In this document: positions 54,787 through 63,977 of the stretch, in pieces
How positions within the stretch are numbered: the stretch's first letter is position 1
Layout: each line of letters starts with the position of its first letter
Assembly: GCF_001931685.1 (NCBI RefSeq)
Contig: NZ_MOOY01000003.1
Location: 224,418 to 288,417, forward strand
DNA: 64,000 nucleotides
Direction of reading: 5' to 3'
Source of the DNA: Pararhizobium arenae
GTDB taxonomy: Bacteria; Pseudomonadota; Alphaproteobacteria; Rhizobiales; Rhizobiaceae
Position numbers and translations under genes: made by a program
Notes under the pieces: model-generated
Seen by the model: the letters and a program-made list of their open reading frames with translations, nothing else
The model's database searches: none
Told to the model about the DNA's origin: nothing

Positions 54787-55427
54787 TATTTGGCTCTCAA
54801 TTCTTCGTAGGACACCATGACATGCTCCTGAAACGCGGGGCGCTCTGTCAGCGCCTGATAGTAGCGTTCCAGAACAGGCCTAGGCCGGCGTTCGATATCG
54901 ATGGTGAAGTAGCGATACAGCAGATGGCCGAACTGGATATCGGCCACGCTGAAATTTTCGCCGGCAAGATGTGCGTGGCGGGAAAGCTGGGCTTCGGCAA
55001 TGTCGAGCTTGCCCTGCAGTGCCTTGACGGCGGCGGCAATCGCGGCCGGGTCCTGATCCTTTGGCGCGGTGCGGACGACGCGCCAGAAGATCGGCACGGT
55101 GAAGCTGGGCGAGAAGGTGACCTTCGCCCATTCCGCCCACTTATCGACCGGCGCACGCGCCACCGCATCCTTCGGCCAAAACCTGTCATCGCCGTAGCGG
55201 GTGGCGAGATAGCGGACGATCGCGCCGGCCTCCCACATCGGCTCCAAACCGTCATCGACAAGCACCGGCACAAGGCCGTTCGGGTTCATTGCCAGAAACT
55301 CCGGCGTATCGACGACGCCATAGGTAAAGCCGGCGTCGGTGCGCTCGTACTCAAGGCCGAGTTCGCCAAGGCACCACATCACCGACTGCACGTTGGACGA
55401 CGATTTTCGTCCCCAGATCTTGATCAT
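54786..55427 (-). CDS. Glutathione S-transferase inserted in the bet operon
   Basis: A 213-residue GST. The N-terminal thioredoxin fold has [24 protein letters not shown], where the serine/asparagine near residue 10 likely activates glutathione. Next come [13 protein letters not shown], with the cis-Pro and glutathione gamma-glutamyl site, and [14 protein letters not shown]. The C-terminal helical domain follows. It overlaps betB by one base and lies 4 bases after betC, so it is translated with the bet genes. Its substrate and reason for being in this operon are unknown; detoxifying reactive betaine aldehyde is a guess. Confidence 0.9.
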   Translation of the reverse strand: MIKIWGRKSSSNVQSVMWCLGELGLEYERTDAGFTYGVVDTPEFLAMNPNGLVPVLVDDGLEPMWEAGAIVRYLATRYGDDRFWPKDAVARAPVDKWAEWAKVTFSPSFTVPIFWRVVRTAPKDQDPAAIAAAVKALQGKLDIAEAQLSRHAHLAGENFSVADIQFGHLLYRYFTIDIERRPRPVLERYYQALTERPAFQEHVMVSYEELRAK

Positions 55428-55431
55428 CGTG

Positions 55432-56961
55432 TCACTCCCCGCGTGGATAGCGTTTAGATTCTTCGAGGTTGTCGAGGTTCATGTGGTTGCGCATGTAGCG
55501 CTCCGAGGCCTTCTGCAGCGGCTGGTGATCCCAGGGATAATAGGAGCCGTTGCGCAGCGCCTCGTAGACCACCCAGCGCCGTGCCTGGCTTTCGCGCACG
55601 GCGGCGTCGAAGGCTTCCATGTCCCAGCGCGCATCGCGCATTTCCTGGAAGGCGCGCAGCGTCGGCGCGTGCGCCGGCACGCCGGCAACATTGGTAAGCT
55701 CCAGCGGGTCGGCGTCGAGGTCGAAGAGCTGGTCGGGATCAAGCTCGCAGTGGATGTATTTCCATTTGCCTTCGCGGATGCAGACGAGAGGCGCATAGGA
55801 GCCTTCCGCCGCATATTCCATGATGACGGGCGAGGTCCGCTCTTCGCCGTTGATCACCGGTACGAGACTTTCGCCATCCGTCCACGGCATGATCTCGTCC
55901 ATCGAGATGCCGGCGAGATCACAGAGCGTCGGCAGGATATCGAGGTTGGAAACCGGCGCGAGATGGAGGGCAGGCGTAACGCCCGGACCGGCGACCATCA
56001 GCGGCACGCGGGCCGAGCCCTCGAAGAAGTTCATCTTGAACCACAGGCCGCGCTCGCCGAGCATGTCACCGTGGTCGGAGCAGAACAGGATGATCGTGTC
56101 CTCCAGCATGCGCGTGCGCGTCAGCGTGTCGATCAGCTCGCCCACCTTCTCGTCCAGATAGGAGATATTGGCGAAATAGGCGCGGCGCGAGCGGCGGATG
56201 TTGTCTTCCGTCACCGTAAAGTTTTGATAGTCGCAGGAATGGATGAGCCGCTGAGAATGCGGGTCCTGCTCGGCGAGCGGGATATCGCCGACGTCCGGCA
56301 GCAGGTGCTCGCAATTCTCATAGAGATCCCAGAACTTCTTGCGCGCCACATAGGGATCGTGGGGATGCGTGAACGAGACGGTCAGCGCCCAGGGGCGACG
56401 GGCGTCATCGTCCTGCTCGCGCGAAAGCTGGTAAAGCTTCTGGTTGGCGAGAAAGGCGACTTCGTCGTCATATTCCATCTGGTTGGTGATTTCGGCCACG
56501 CCGGCGCCGGTGACGGAGCCGAGATTGTGATACCACCAGTCGATGCGCTCGCCGGGCTTGCGGTAATCCGGCGTCCAGCCGAAATCGGCCGGATAAATGT
56601 CGGTCGTCAGCCGCTCTTCGAAACCGTGAAGCTGGTCCGGCCCGACGAAGTGCATCTTGCCGGACAGCGCCGTGTAATAGCCGGCGCGGCGCAGGTGATG
56701 CGCATAGGTCGGGATCGACGAGACATATTCCGCGGCATTGTCATAAACGCGCGTGCGGCTCGGCAATTGCCCGGCCATCATAGAGGCGCGGGCCGGCGCG
56801 CAGAGCGGCGAGGAGGTATAGTTGTTGCGAAAGCGCGCCGAACGCTTCGCCAGCGCCTTCATGTGCGGCGCATGCAGGAACTCCGCCGGACCATCGGGAA
56901 ACAACTTTCCGTTCAGCTGGTCGACCATGATGATGAGAATATTGGGTCGCCCAGTGGTCAT
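55432..56961 (-). CDS. betC: Choline sulfatase
   Basis: Hydrolyses choline-O-sulfate to choline and sulfate. The sulfatase signature SPLCAPARASMMAGQL places Cys54, which is converted to formylglycine, with Arg58. Asp14 in MVDQLNGKLF is a metal ligand, and the second metal aspartate lies in ILFCSDHGDMLGERGLW. Length, 509 residues, agrees with rhizobial BetC. The start overlaps the betI stop by four bases. The released sulfate can feed the cys operon located 7 kb away. Confidence 0.96.
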   Translation of the reverse strand: MTTGRPNILIIMVDQLNGKLFPDGPAEFLHAPHMKALAKRSARFRNNYTSSPLCAPARASMMAGQLPSRTRVYDNAAEYVSSIPTYAHHLRRAGYYTALSGKMHFVGPDQLHGFEERLTTDIYPADFGWTPDYRKPGERIDWWYHNLGSVTGAGVAEITNQMEYDDEVAFLANQKLYQLSREQDDDARRPWALTVSFTHPHDPYVARKKFWDLYENCEHLLPDVGDIPLAEQDPHSQRLIHSCDYQNFTVTEDNIRRSRRAYFANISYLDEKVGELIDTLTRTRMLEDTIILFCSDHGDMLGERGLWFKMNFFEGSARVPLMVAGPGVTPALHLAPVSNLDILPTLCDLAGISMDEIMPWTDGESLVPVINGEERTSPVIMEYAAEGSYAPLVCIREGKWKYIHCELDPDQLFDLDADPLELTNVAGVPAHAPTLRAFQEMRDARWDMEAFDAAVRESQARRWVVYEALRNGSYYPWDHQPLQKASERYMRNHMNLDNLEESKRYPRGE

Positions 56962-57575
56962 GCGGCATGTCCTTTGTCAGTATCGGTCAGGCTGGAAAGC
57001 GCCTGGAGATTGAGCGTGATGTAATCGTCGGTGAGGCGCATCGAGGCTTCTGCGGTCACGGGCGAGGAGCCGAGCGCACGGCGAATATAAAGCCCGTCGA
57101 TCATCGCCGCTGTCCCCTCTGCGATGCGGTGTGCGTCGTCTGCGGAACAGAGCCGCTTGAGGCTATCGACCAGATTGGAATGCAGCCGCCGGGCATAGAT
57201 CACCAAAAGCCGCCGTGTCGCTTCCGAACGTTGCGCTTCAGAATAGAAGGCGAGCCATGCGGCGATGGTTTCCGGCGCGAACTGATCGGCCTGGAAGCTG
57301 ACGCGGATGATCGCCGAGATGCGGTCGCGGGGAAGCTCCGCCGCCTGCAATGCCCGCACCGTGTCTTGCCGCAGCTGGCGCAGCAGGAAGCGGATGGTCT
57401 CCGTCAGCAGCTGTTCCTTGGAGCCGAAATAATGATGGGCAAGGGCAGGGGAGACGCCGGCCTTGCGGGCGATATCCGACATGGTGACGGACAATGTGCC
57501 CTGATCGCCGATCACCTGTAGTGCGGCATCCACCAACGCCCGGCGGCGCACCGGCTCCATTCCGATCTTCGGCAT
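56958..57575 (-). CDS. betI: TetR-family repressor BetI
   Basis: Represses the bet operon until choline is present. The N-terminal TetR helix-turn-helix reads TMSDIARKAGVSPALAHHYFGSKEQLL, characteristic of BetI; the C-terminal ligand domain contains LAFYSEAQRSEATRRLLVIYARRL. The ATG 57575 has AAGGGGAAAA before it and gives 205 residues; an upstream ATG is less likely. It is first in the operon and overlaps betC by four bases. A perfect palindrome about 35 bases upstream is the likely binding site. Confidence 0.94.
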   Translation of the reverse strand: MPKIGMEPVRRRALVDAALQVIGDQGTLSVTMSDIARKAGVSPALAHHYFGSKEQLLTETIRFLLRQLRQDTVRALQAAELPRDRISAIIRVSFQADQFAPETIAAWLAFYSEAQRSEATRRLLVIYARRLHSNLVDSLKRLCSADDAHRIAEGTAAMIDGLYIRRALGSSPVTAEASMRLTDDYITLNLQALSSLTDTDKGHAA

Positions 57576-57608
57576 GCGTTTTCCCCTTGATTGCATGTCA
57601 TGTTATTT

Positions 57609-57628
57609 TTGATTGACCCATCAATCAA
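57609..57628 (-). promoter_or_regulatory. Candidate BetI operator
   Basis: TTGATTGA and TCAATCAA form perfect eight-base arms around a CCCA spacer. It lies between betI and the divergent HdeD gene, overlapping a probable betI promoter. BetI repressors are known to bind AT-rich palindromes in their own promoter; binding here is inferred. Confidence 0.75.
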
Positions 57629-57719
57629 TAAAAAACTTCGCGAAACCGGATGAGGTTTTCCACTTCCCTTATGGGTTGAAATGCGCCTTTATCTCTGCGT
57701 TCGCAGAGGGAGTTTTCGC

Positions 57720-58262
57720 ATGGCCTTGGATCTGGTTGCCAAAGAAAGTTTGACCCGGAAGTGGGCATGGTTCGTCGCGCTCGGCGTGCTGCTCGTCATG
57801 GGTGGCGGCATCGCGCTCGCCAATCTTTTCGCAGCGACGGTGGTCTCCGTCTACTATGTCGGGGTCGTCATGCTCGTGGCCGGCTTGCTTCAGCTTGGCC
57901 ATGCCTTCCGCGTCAAGGACTGGAAAAGCGTGCTTTATTGGGGGCTTGCCGGCGGTTGCTACACGCTGGCCGGTATCTTCGCCTTCATAAACCCGCTGCT
58001 CACCTCCGCCGTGCTGACGTTGATCATGAGCGCGGCTTTGCTGGTTGCCGGCGTTTTCCGCATCTGGTCCGGCTTTGCGCTCAGGCCAATCAAGGGCTGG
58101 GGCTGGATCGCGCTTGGCGGTCTCGTCACCTTCCTCGCCGGCCTGATCATTTTCGCCGGCTGGCCGGTCAACAGCCTCTGGATTCTGGGCCTGTTCCTGG
58201 CGATCGATATCACCATGCAGGGGCTGGCGCTGATCGCCTTCGGCGTGTTGGCGAAATCTTGA
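57720..58262 (+). CDS. HdeD-family membrane protein (DUF308)
   Basis: A 180-residue inner-membrane protein with six hydrophobic spans arranged as three pairs, the HdeD pattern. GVLLVMGGGIALANLFAATV and ALLVAGVFRIWSGFALRPIKGWGWIALGGLVTFLAG are typical. E. coli HdeD supports acid resistance at high density. The ATG is supported by GAGGGAG 8 bases upstream. It is divergent from betI and has no partner downstream. Confidence 0.9.
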   Translation: MALDLVAKESLTRKWAWFVALGVLLVMGGGIALANLFAATVVSVYYVGVVMLVAGLLQLGHAFRVKDWKSVLYWGLAGGCYTLAGIFAFINPLLTSAVLTLIMSAALLVAGVFRIWSGFALRPIKGWGWIALGGLVTFLAGLIIFAGWPVNSLWILGLFLAIDITMQGLALIAFGVLAKS

Positions 58263-58504
58263 AAATCGGCCCGACGGTGCACCGGTCGCCGGGTGAATCA
58301 TCTTTTCATCAGCTTGTTCTAAATTGTTGAAATCCTAAGTTGTTCTGGCCGCCATCCTTGACTGATGGCAGGCCCTTCCGCTGTCGTGAAAGCTTCACAA
58401 AACTTTCATGCCCCGGAAAGCTTTCATTGACGTTTCAGCTCGAATGTCAAACTACGCCGCGCTGGCAAAAGGCGAGGCACAATGATCGTTTGTCCGGAGA
58501 TTTC

Positions 58505-60313
58505 ATGTCTGCCGCCGCTGCCGCCGAAATGTTGTCGCTTCGCCGTTTTGGCGATGACCAGATCGTCACGCTTGCCAAATTGGTGATCGAGAACGCCTTC
58601 CAGCCCATCGTCGAAGCAGGCACCGGTGCGGTGTTCGGCTATGAGACGCTGATGCGCGGCTTCGAGCGGCTCGGCTTCGAGTCCCCGCTGGAGCTGCTGG
58701 ACCGCGCTGAAGCGACCGGCCAGCTCATGCCGCTGGAGCACATGATCAACAGCCGTGCCTTTGCCGGTTTCGCCGGTCTGCCGGAATTTTCCTCCCGCAC
58801 CCTGTTCGTCAATTTCGACGCCCGGCTGATCGGCATGGAGGGCGATATCGTCGAGCGCCTCGGCAGCCACCTGAAGCGCTCCGATATCCCGCCGTCCTCC
58901 ATCTGTTTCGAGCTTTCCGAGCGTTTCGACAATCTGCGCATGCCGGCTTTTGCCGATCTCATCAAGCGGCTCAGGCTCGCCGGTTTCAAGCTGGCGCTCG
59001 ATGATTTCGGTGTCGGCTTCAACGGCCTGAAGCTGCTCTGCGACCAGCCGGTCGATTACGTGAAGATCGACCGCCATTTCATCTCCGGCATCGACGCAAG
59101 CCCGCGCAAGCGCCATCTGGTGCGCCATGTCGTCAGCACCGCCCATGCGCTCGGCACCCGCGTCGTCGCGGAAGGCGTGGAGACGGAGGCGGAGTTTTCC
59201 ACCTGTCGCGATCTCGGCTGCGATCTGGTGCAGGGCTATTTCGTCGCGCGCCCCACCGTGCATTTCGCGGAACTGCAGCCATCCTATCCGCATCTGGTGC
59301 AGACCGCGGAAGTGCGCCGCCCTTCCGCCTCCATCGACAGCATCCTCATCCGCAAGCAGATCGAGCAGGTGCCGGCCGTCAACGAGGCAAGCGGGCTGGA
59401 CAGCGTCTTCGAGCTGTTCCGCAAATCGCCGCAGCGCAGCTTTTTCCCGGTGCTGAACGCCAATGGCGAGCCGCGCGGCGTGCTGCACGAATATCATGTG
59501 AAGGAGATGATCTATCATCCCTTCGGCCGCGACCTCCTGAAGAACCACATCTACCAGCGCCACATCGCCCATTTCGTCAGCCCTGCGCCGATTGCCGATC
59601 TCGAAACCCCGGCTGAGGAAATGCTGAAGATCTTTGCCGGCATGGATGGCAGCGATTGCGTTATCCTGACTGAGAACATGCGCTACGCCGGCATCCTCTC
59701 GGCCTCGTCGCTCCTGAAGATCATCAACGAAAAGCAGCTGAAGCTCGCCCAGGAGCAGAACCCGCTGACCGGCCTGCCGGGCAATCGCGCGATCCGCGAT
59801 TACGTGCAGGAAGCCGTGCTCGACGAGGATGAAACGCGCTATTTCTGCTATTGCGATTTCGACAGCTTCAAGCCGTTCAACGATTATTACGGCTTCCAGA
59901 AGGGCGATGTCGCCATTTCGCTGTTTGCCGCGCTGATGCGCCGCCATTTCATCGGCGAGGAGAAGTTCCTGGGCCATGTCGGCGGCGACGATTTCTTCAT
60001 CGGCGTGCGCGGCTGGACAAGAGCGGAACTGGAGGAGGTGCTGACCCGCATTCTCGAGGAATTCCGCGCCGATATCCGCCAGCATTATTCCGCCGAACAT
60101 CAGGCCGCCGGCTACATGACCGGCCACGGCCGCAGCGGCGAAACAACATACTTTCCCCTGATGCGCTGCTCGATTGCCGTTCTCGAACTGCCGGAGGGAC
60201 TTGTTTTCTCGGATGCGCTTGCCGTCAGCGCCCGCATCGCCGAAATCAAGTCGCTCGCCAAGGAGAGCGATGATGGACTGGTTTTCGGGACGTTTGGGCA
60301 CGGGGCTGAATAG
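58505..60313 (+). CDS. EAL-CBS-GGDEF cyclic-di-GMP protein
   Basis: A 602-residue cytoplasmic protein without membrane segments. The EAL domain comes first: GYETLMRG (Glu47 kept, ETL variant), ICFELSER, LALDDFGVGFNGL, VKIDRHFI and AEGVE, so phosphodiesterase activity is plausible. A CBS pair (about residues 280-415), with VPAVNEASGLDSVFELFRKSPQRSFFPVLNANGEPRGVLHE, could bind adenine nucleotides. The last domain is GGDEF-like, but its signature is GGDDF at 493-497; Asp for Glu is tolerated in some cyclases. The reverse order, EAL first, resembles YciR-unlike proteins of rhizobia. The start has CGGAGA 4 bases before it. Confidence 0.9.
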   Translation: MSAAAAAEMLSLRRFGDDQIVTLAKLVIENAFQPIVEAGTGAVFGYETLMRGFERLGFESPLELLDRAEATGQLMPLEHMINSRAFAGFAGLPEFSSRTLFVNFDARLIGMEGDIVERLGSHLKRSDIPPSSICFELSERFDNLRMPAFADLIKRLRLAGFKLALDDFGVGFNGLKLLCDQPVDYVKIDRHFISGIDASPRKRHLVRHVVSTAHALGTRVVAEGVETEAEFSTCRDLGCDLVQGYFVARPTVHFAELQPSYPHLVQTAEVRRPSASIDSILIRKQIEQVPAVNEASGLDSVFELFRKSPQRSFFPVLNANGEPRGVLHEYHVKEMIYHPFGRDLLKNHIYQRHIAHFVSPAPIADLETPAEEMLKIFAGMDGSDCVILTENMRYAGILSASSLLKIINEKQLKLAQEQNPLTGLPGNRAIRDYVQEAVLDEDETRYFCYCDFDSFKPFNDYYGFQKGDVAISLFAALMRRHFIGEEKFLGHVGGDDFFIGVRGWTRAELEEVLTRILEEFRADIRQHYSAEHQAAGYMTGHGRSGETTYFPLMRCSIAVLELPEGLVFSDALAVSARIAEIKSLAKESDDGLVFGTFGHGAE

Positions 60314-60341
60314 TTTTTAAGCCGGCATGTGCCCGCGGACC

Positions 60342-60492
60342 TACCCCCCTCTGCCCTGTCGGGCATCTCCCCCTCAAGGGGGGAGATCGGCTGGAGGTCA
60401 CCTCTCGCCCACCATCTTCTATGGAGCGGATGAGGGAAAAGAATGATCTCCCCCCTTGAGGAGGAGATGTCACGAAGTGACAGAGGGGGGTA
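60342..60492. repeat. Palindromic intergenic element, family A copy 4
   Basis: Bounds are TACCCCCCTCTG and CAGAGGGGGGTA. The outer hairpins are GCCCTGTCGGGC and GTCACGAAGTGAC. Part of its interior, GGGAAAAGAATGATCT, is the reverse complement of a segment found in copies 2 and 3 near the left inner hairpin. The element thus combines pieces in a different order, a mosaic. Confidence 0.92.
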
Positions 60493-60531
60493 TCGCAACC
60501 GTCGTCACCAATCCTGTTCCACAAAACGAAA

Positions 60532-60562
60532 CGAGCCGGAGCCCGTCATGGACCCCGGCTCG
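60532..60562 (-). terminator. Terminator-like hairpin downstream of the DUF1344 gene
   Basis: CGAGCCGG pairs with CCGGCTCG across a 15-base loop; on the minus strand it is followed by TTTCGTTTTG. It lies about 65 bases beyond the DUF1344 stop. Confidence 0.55.
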
Positions 60563-60628
60563 TCCTGCATGATCCCAAAGCGTCTTAGCCGCGATCGGGT
60601 ACGCTCATGCGCGAGAACGTCGGCGCGC

Positions 60629-60886
60629 TCACTGCAAGATGGTCACAGCGGTTGCCTGATGCTTCTTGCCCACCATGTCGTAGGCGATCTTGACCTTTTC
60701 TCCGATCTTCAAGCCGGGGTTCTTGAAGTTCGCGGGCAGCAGGTAATGCGACCCGTCCTTGAGGGTGAGCGTCATCGTCTTGGCGTCGAAGGCCTTGACG
60801 GTGCCGGTCGTCATCGTGGCGGCAAAGGCAGCCGACGACAGGGTAATGGCGGAGAGAACGGTAAGAGAAGTCAGAAGAGCACGCAT
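60629..60886 (-). CDS. DUF1344-like small exported protein
   Basis: An 85-residue protein with a signal peptide (MRALLTSLTVLSAITLSSAAFA) and a 60-residue mature beta domain: GTVKAFDAKTMTLTLKDGSHYLLP, then GLKIGEKVKIAYDMVGKKHQATAV. This OB-like small beta domain is the DUF1344 pattern, common in rhizobia; the function is unknown. It appears monocistronic. Confidence 0.8.
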   Translation of the reverse strand: MRALLTSLTVLSAITLSSAAFAATMTTGTVKAFDAKTMTLTLKDGSHYLLPANFKNPGLKIGEKVKIAYDMVGKKHQATAVTILQ

Positions 60887-61364
60887 CGGTGTCGTCCTTG
60901 AATGGTCCGGGTATGGACCGGTAACAGCGAAACCGTCCCGAAACGTCGAGTCGCGGCCAAGAGGGGGAGGAGCCGCCGGCGTTTCCCGGTTTCGAGGTGA
61001 AAGCTATACCCGCGCGTCAAACCGTTCAAATTAAAGAAGTTTAATTTTCCAGCCGGCGTTTCGGACGCAATTTTGCCGTGGTGCAGCGCAGCAACGCATG
61101 CTTCGCGCGGGTTTCGCCGCAATGGTTAAGGGCAGCGCCTCGCTCCCGCTTCTCCCCTTGTGGGAGAAGGTGGCGCAACGCGCCGGATGAGGGGGCTGCT
61201 TGCTCGGAATTCGCGGCAAAGACCCCCTCATCTGTCCTTCGGACATCTTCTCCCACAAGGGGAGAAGAGGGCGCGCGCCGCTGAAATCACGCCTCTAGGA
61301 AGCGTACATCATCAGCGCTAGATATCTGCGGACATATGCGAATACCAGCCGAAAGGACTTGCCC
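60887..61364. other. Gene-free stretch holding a palindromic element
   Basis: These 478 bases separate divergent genes. The right half contains family B copy 3 (61148-61270). The left half shows only weak inverted repeats and presumably the promoter of the DUF1344 gene. No small gene is convincing. Confidence 0.6.
61148..61270. repeat. Palindromic intergenic element, family B copy 3
   Basis: Here the order of hairpins is reversed relative to copy 2: CTCCCCTTGTGGGAG comes first, then GGCGCAACGCGCC, GGATGAGGGGG, a spacer, CCCCTCATC, GTCCTTCGGAC and CTCCCACAAGGGGAG. The outer-hairpin sequence has again changed with pairing kept, and the arms point outward. Confidence 0.85.
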
Positions 61365-62363
61365 GTGACGCTTCCCACAGAGATGACCTATGTCGCCCTG
61401 CCATCGCCCGGCGGTCCGGAAAACATGGTGATGGCCAGGGGGCCGCTGCCCGCGCCTGGCTCCGGCGAAATCCTCGTGCGCGTCGAGGCGGCCGGCGTCA
61501 ACCGGCCGGATATCCAGCAGCGCAAGGGTCTTTACCCGCCGCCGCCCGGCGCCAGCCCGGTCATGGGGCTGGAAGTCGCGGGCGAGGTCGTCGCGCTCGG
61601 CGAGGATGTCGAGGGCTTTGCGATCGGAGACCGCGTCTGCGGCCTGGCCAATGGCGGCGGCTATGCCGAGTTCTGCGCCATCCCGGCCGCCCAGACCTTG
61701 CGCTGGCCCCATGGCTATGACGCCGCCCGCGCCGCCGTTCTTCCCGAAACCTTCTTCACCGTCTGGGCGAACGTCTTCCAGATGGCGGAGCTCGTGGAAG
61801 GCGAAACCTTCCTCGTCCATGGTGGCACCAGCGGCATCGGCACCACCGCCATCCAGATCGCCAACGCTTTTGGCGCCCGCGTTTTTGCGACCGCTGGTAC
61901 TGCGGAAAAATGCAAGGCCTGCGTGGAACTCGGCGCCGCGCGTGCGATCAACTACAAGGAAGAAGACTTCAAGGCTGTCGTCCTGGAGGAGACATCAGGC
62001 AAGGGCGTCGACGTCATCCTCGACATGGTCGGCGGCTCCTATTTCTCCCGCAATGTCACCAGCCTTGCGAAAGACGGCCGCCTCGCGATCATCGCCGTTC
62101 AGGGCGGCACCAAGGTCGAGAATTTCGACGTCCTGCCGATCATGACCAAGCGGCTGCGGCTGATGGGCTCGACGCTGCGCCCGCGCACTGCTGCTGAAAA
62201 ACAGGCGATCCGCGACGATCTCGAAGACAATGTCTGGCCGCTTCTCGACGCCGGCGAAATCGCCCCTGTTATGCACGCGATCGTGCCTTTTGCCGAGGTT
62301 GCGGAAGCGCACAGGCTGATGGAGGCGGGCGATCATATCGGCAAGATCGTGCTGACGATGTGA
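61365..62363 (+). CDS. NAD(P)H quinone oxidoreductase (zeta-crystallin type)
   Basis: A 332-residue zinc-free medium-chain dehydrogenase, quinone oxidoreductase group (PIG3-like). Features are [57 protein letters not shown] (NADPH fold, with SGxG in place of the zinc-enzyme AxG) and [11 protein letters not shown]. No zinc-ligand cysteines. The GTG start is favoured by AAAGGA 8 bases before it; a TTG two codons earlier or an ATG six codons later are possible. It likely reduces quinones or reactive enones. Confidence 0.92.
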   Translation: MTLPTEMTYVALPSPGGPENMVMARGPLPAPGSGEILVRVEAAGVNRPDIQQRKGLYPPPPGASPVMGLEVAGEVVALGEDVEGFAIGDRVCGLANGGGYAEFCAIPAAQTLRWPHGYDAARAAVLPETFFTVWANVFQMAELVEGETFLVHGGTSGIGTTAIQIANAFGARVFATAGTAEKCKACVELGAARAINYKEEDFKAVVLEETSGKGVDVILDMVGGSYFSRNVTSLAKDGRLAIIAVQGGTKVENFDVLPIMTKRLRLMGSTLRPRTAAEKQAIRDDLEDNVWPLLDAGEIAPVMHAIVPFAEVAEAHRLMEAGDHIGKIVLTM

Positions 62364-62446
62364 GGCGGTTTTTCGGAGGGGGTGCCAATCCAATTGCCCC
62401 TTGCCACCCTTTTGCTAAAGGGCAGGAAAAATAACAGGCCGCAGAT

Positions 62447-62473
62447 CAAAGGCGAATTGTCCTTCCGCCTTTG
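62447..62473 (+). terminator. Weak hairpin downstream of the quinone oxidoreductase
   Basis: CAAAGGCG pairs perfectly with CGCCTTTG around an 11-base loop, about 85 bases after the stop; the T-run is poor (GTTGTC). A second small hairpin, AAAAGC-GAATT-GCTTTT, follows near 62507. Confidence 0.4.
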
Positions 62474-62573
62474 GTTGTCATAATTGCGAATAGAAACAGC
62501 GGATTAAAAGCGAATTGCTTTTTCTAAATTTTATAGGTAGTTCCTGACTTATTCGCAACAGGAAGTAGAAAAC

Positions 62574-63860
62574 ATGGCGTGGAGATTTCCAACATCGGTT
62601 TCAGGTTCGGGAACTCAAATCGATCTCGGCGATGGGGTTGGTGATCTTTATGTAGCGCCGCAGGTGTTCATTGCGTCCACGAGCGGTATCGCTGTTTACG
62701 GTAATGGCAGCAACCATGAGGTCCGCGTTTACGGAACTGTAGCATCGGCATCTGGTGCGATTTTGTTAGGGAACGGTACAACCGACAGCGGCAACCGCAT
62801 ACTGATCGAGAATGGAGCACGCGTAGATTCGATCTCTTCTTCAGCCATCACTGTCAGGGGAGTGGAAGCGGAGATTACTAACCGCGGAGTGATCACTGGC
62901 CACTATGGGGCACATTTCGATACGTACGGCTATTTACACTCAAATCTTTTCAACGCTGGTAAGATCGAGGCAGATAACTTTGGAGTGTACCATACCGGAA
63001 ACGAGACCTTGAATGTTTCAAATACAGGTTTGATATCGGCCGAAAATTTCGCCTTTTACTCTGAAAACATCGCGATTGATAACCTCACAAATACGGGCAC
63101 CATAAACGGTGACGTGAGCTTGGGAGATGGTGAAGACACTTTCGACAGTCGGGTTGGCAGCTTAACCGGTGTTGCAAATGGAGGGGAGGGTGATGACACG
63201 CTCTATGCCGGCGCCGGCAACAACTCGCTTCTTGGAGGCGCAGGGTACGATATCCTTGCCGGGGGTGCCGGGGCCGACCGTATTGATGGTGGTGCAGACA
63301 CCGACACCGTAACGTACTTCTATGCTACCACTGGCGTGACCGTTAGCCTCACGACGCCCTCAACGAATAAAGGCGACGCTGCCGGCGACACGTTCGTTTC
63401 AATCCAGAATATCAGCGGTTCCGGATTTAACGATATACTCACCGGCAACTCGGTTGCGAATAAAATCAATGGCAACGGCGGGAACGACGTCATCCGAGGG
63501 TACGCCGGAAACGATACGTTAACGGGGGCGAGCGGGAAGGATACCTTTATATTTCATACAGCTCTTAGCGCCATGACCAACGTCGACAAGATCAGCGACT
63601 TTAGCGCGGTTTATGATACGATCCAGTTGGAGAATGGCATTTTTACCGCTCTAACCGCGACTGGAGCGCTCTCCGCAGCGGCGTTTCGTGCGAATGGCAC
63701 CGGTATTGCCGGAGACGTTACCGATAGAATTATCTATGAAACCGATACCGGTAAGCTCTTCTATGATCGGGACGGCTCAGGATCCTCATATGACGGCGTA
63801 CTGTTCGCGACGCTGGTGAGTAAGCCGACAATATCAAGTTCGGATTTCATCGTCATTTAA
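62574..63860 (+). CDS. RTX-repeat secreted protein, AT-rich
   Basis: A 428-residue protein. The first half, to about residue 200, is a right-handed repeat region of Asn/Gly-rich strands (for example VYGNGSNHEVRVYG, ITNRGVITGHYGAHF, VSNTGLISAENFAFY), resembling autotransporter or adhesin beta-helices. The second half has RTX nonapeptides: NGGEGDDTLYAGAGNNSLLGGAGYDILAGG, and later GNGGNDVIRGYAGNDTL. The end, SSSDFIVI, is a type I secretion tail. GC content is lower than in neighbours, and the upstream 200 bases are AT-rich, so recent acquisition is plausible. The ribosome-binding site is AGGAAG about 10 bases upstream. Confidence 0.88.
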   Translation: MAWRFPTSVSGSGTQIDLGDGVGDLYVAPQVFIASTSGIAVYGNGSNHEVRVYGTVASASGAILLGNGTTDSGNRILIENGARVDSISSSAITVRGVEAEITNRGVITGHYGAHFDTYGYLHSNLFNAGKIEADNFGVYHTGNETLNVSNTGLISAENFAFYSENIAIDNLTNTGTINGDVSLGDGEDTFDSRVGSLTGVANGGEGDDTLYAGAGNNSLLGGAGYDILAGGAGADRIDGGADTDTVTYFYATTGVTVSLTTPSTNKGDAAGDTFVSIQNISGSGFNDILTGNSVANKINGNGGNDVIRGYAGNDTLTGASGKDTFIFHTALSAMTNVDKISDFSAVYDTIQLENGIFTALTATGALSAAAFRANGTGIAGDVTDRIIYETDTGKLFYDRDGSGSSYDGVLFATLVSKPTISSSDFIVI

Positions 63861-63977
63861 AGAGCTTCCGTTTATAGGTTGGCGGTCGCTGGAATTAGAA
63901 CGCTTTGGCTAAAGGGGGCTCGCTACGATCAGCGGCGGGACCTTTTTCTATTGCCACCCCCGGATAGCGCGAGCTTG

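Noticed and set aside
57669..58301. A 210-codon minus-strand frame opposite the HdeD gene
   Set aside because: Shadow of a membrane protein gene with a supported start.
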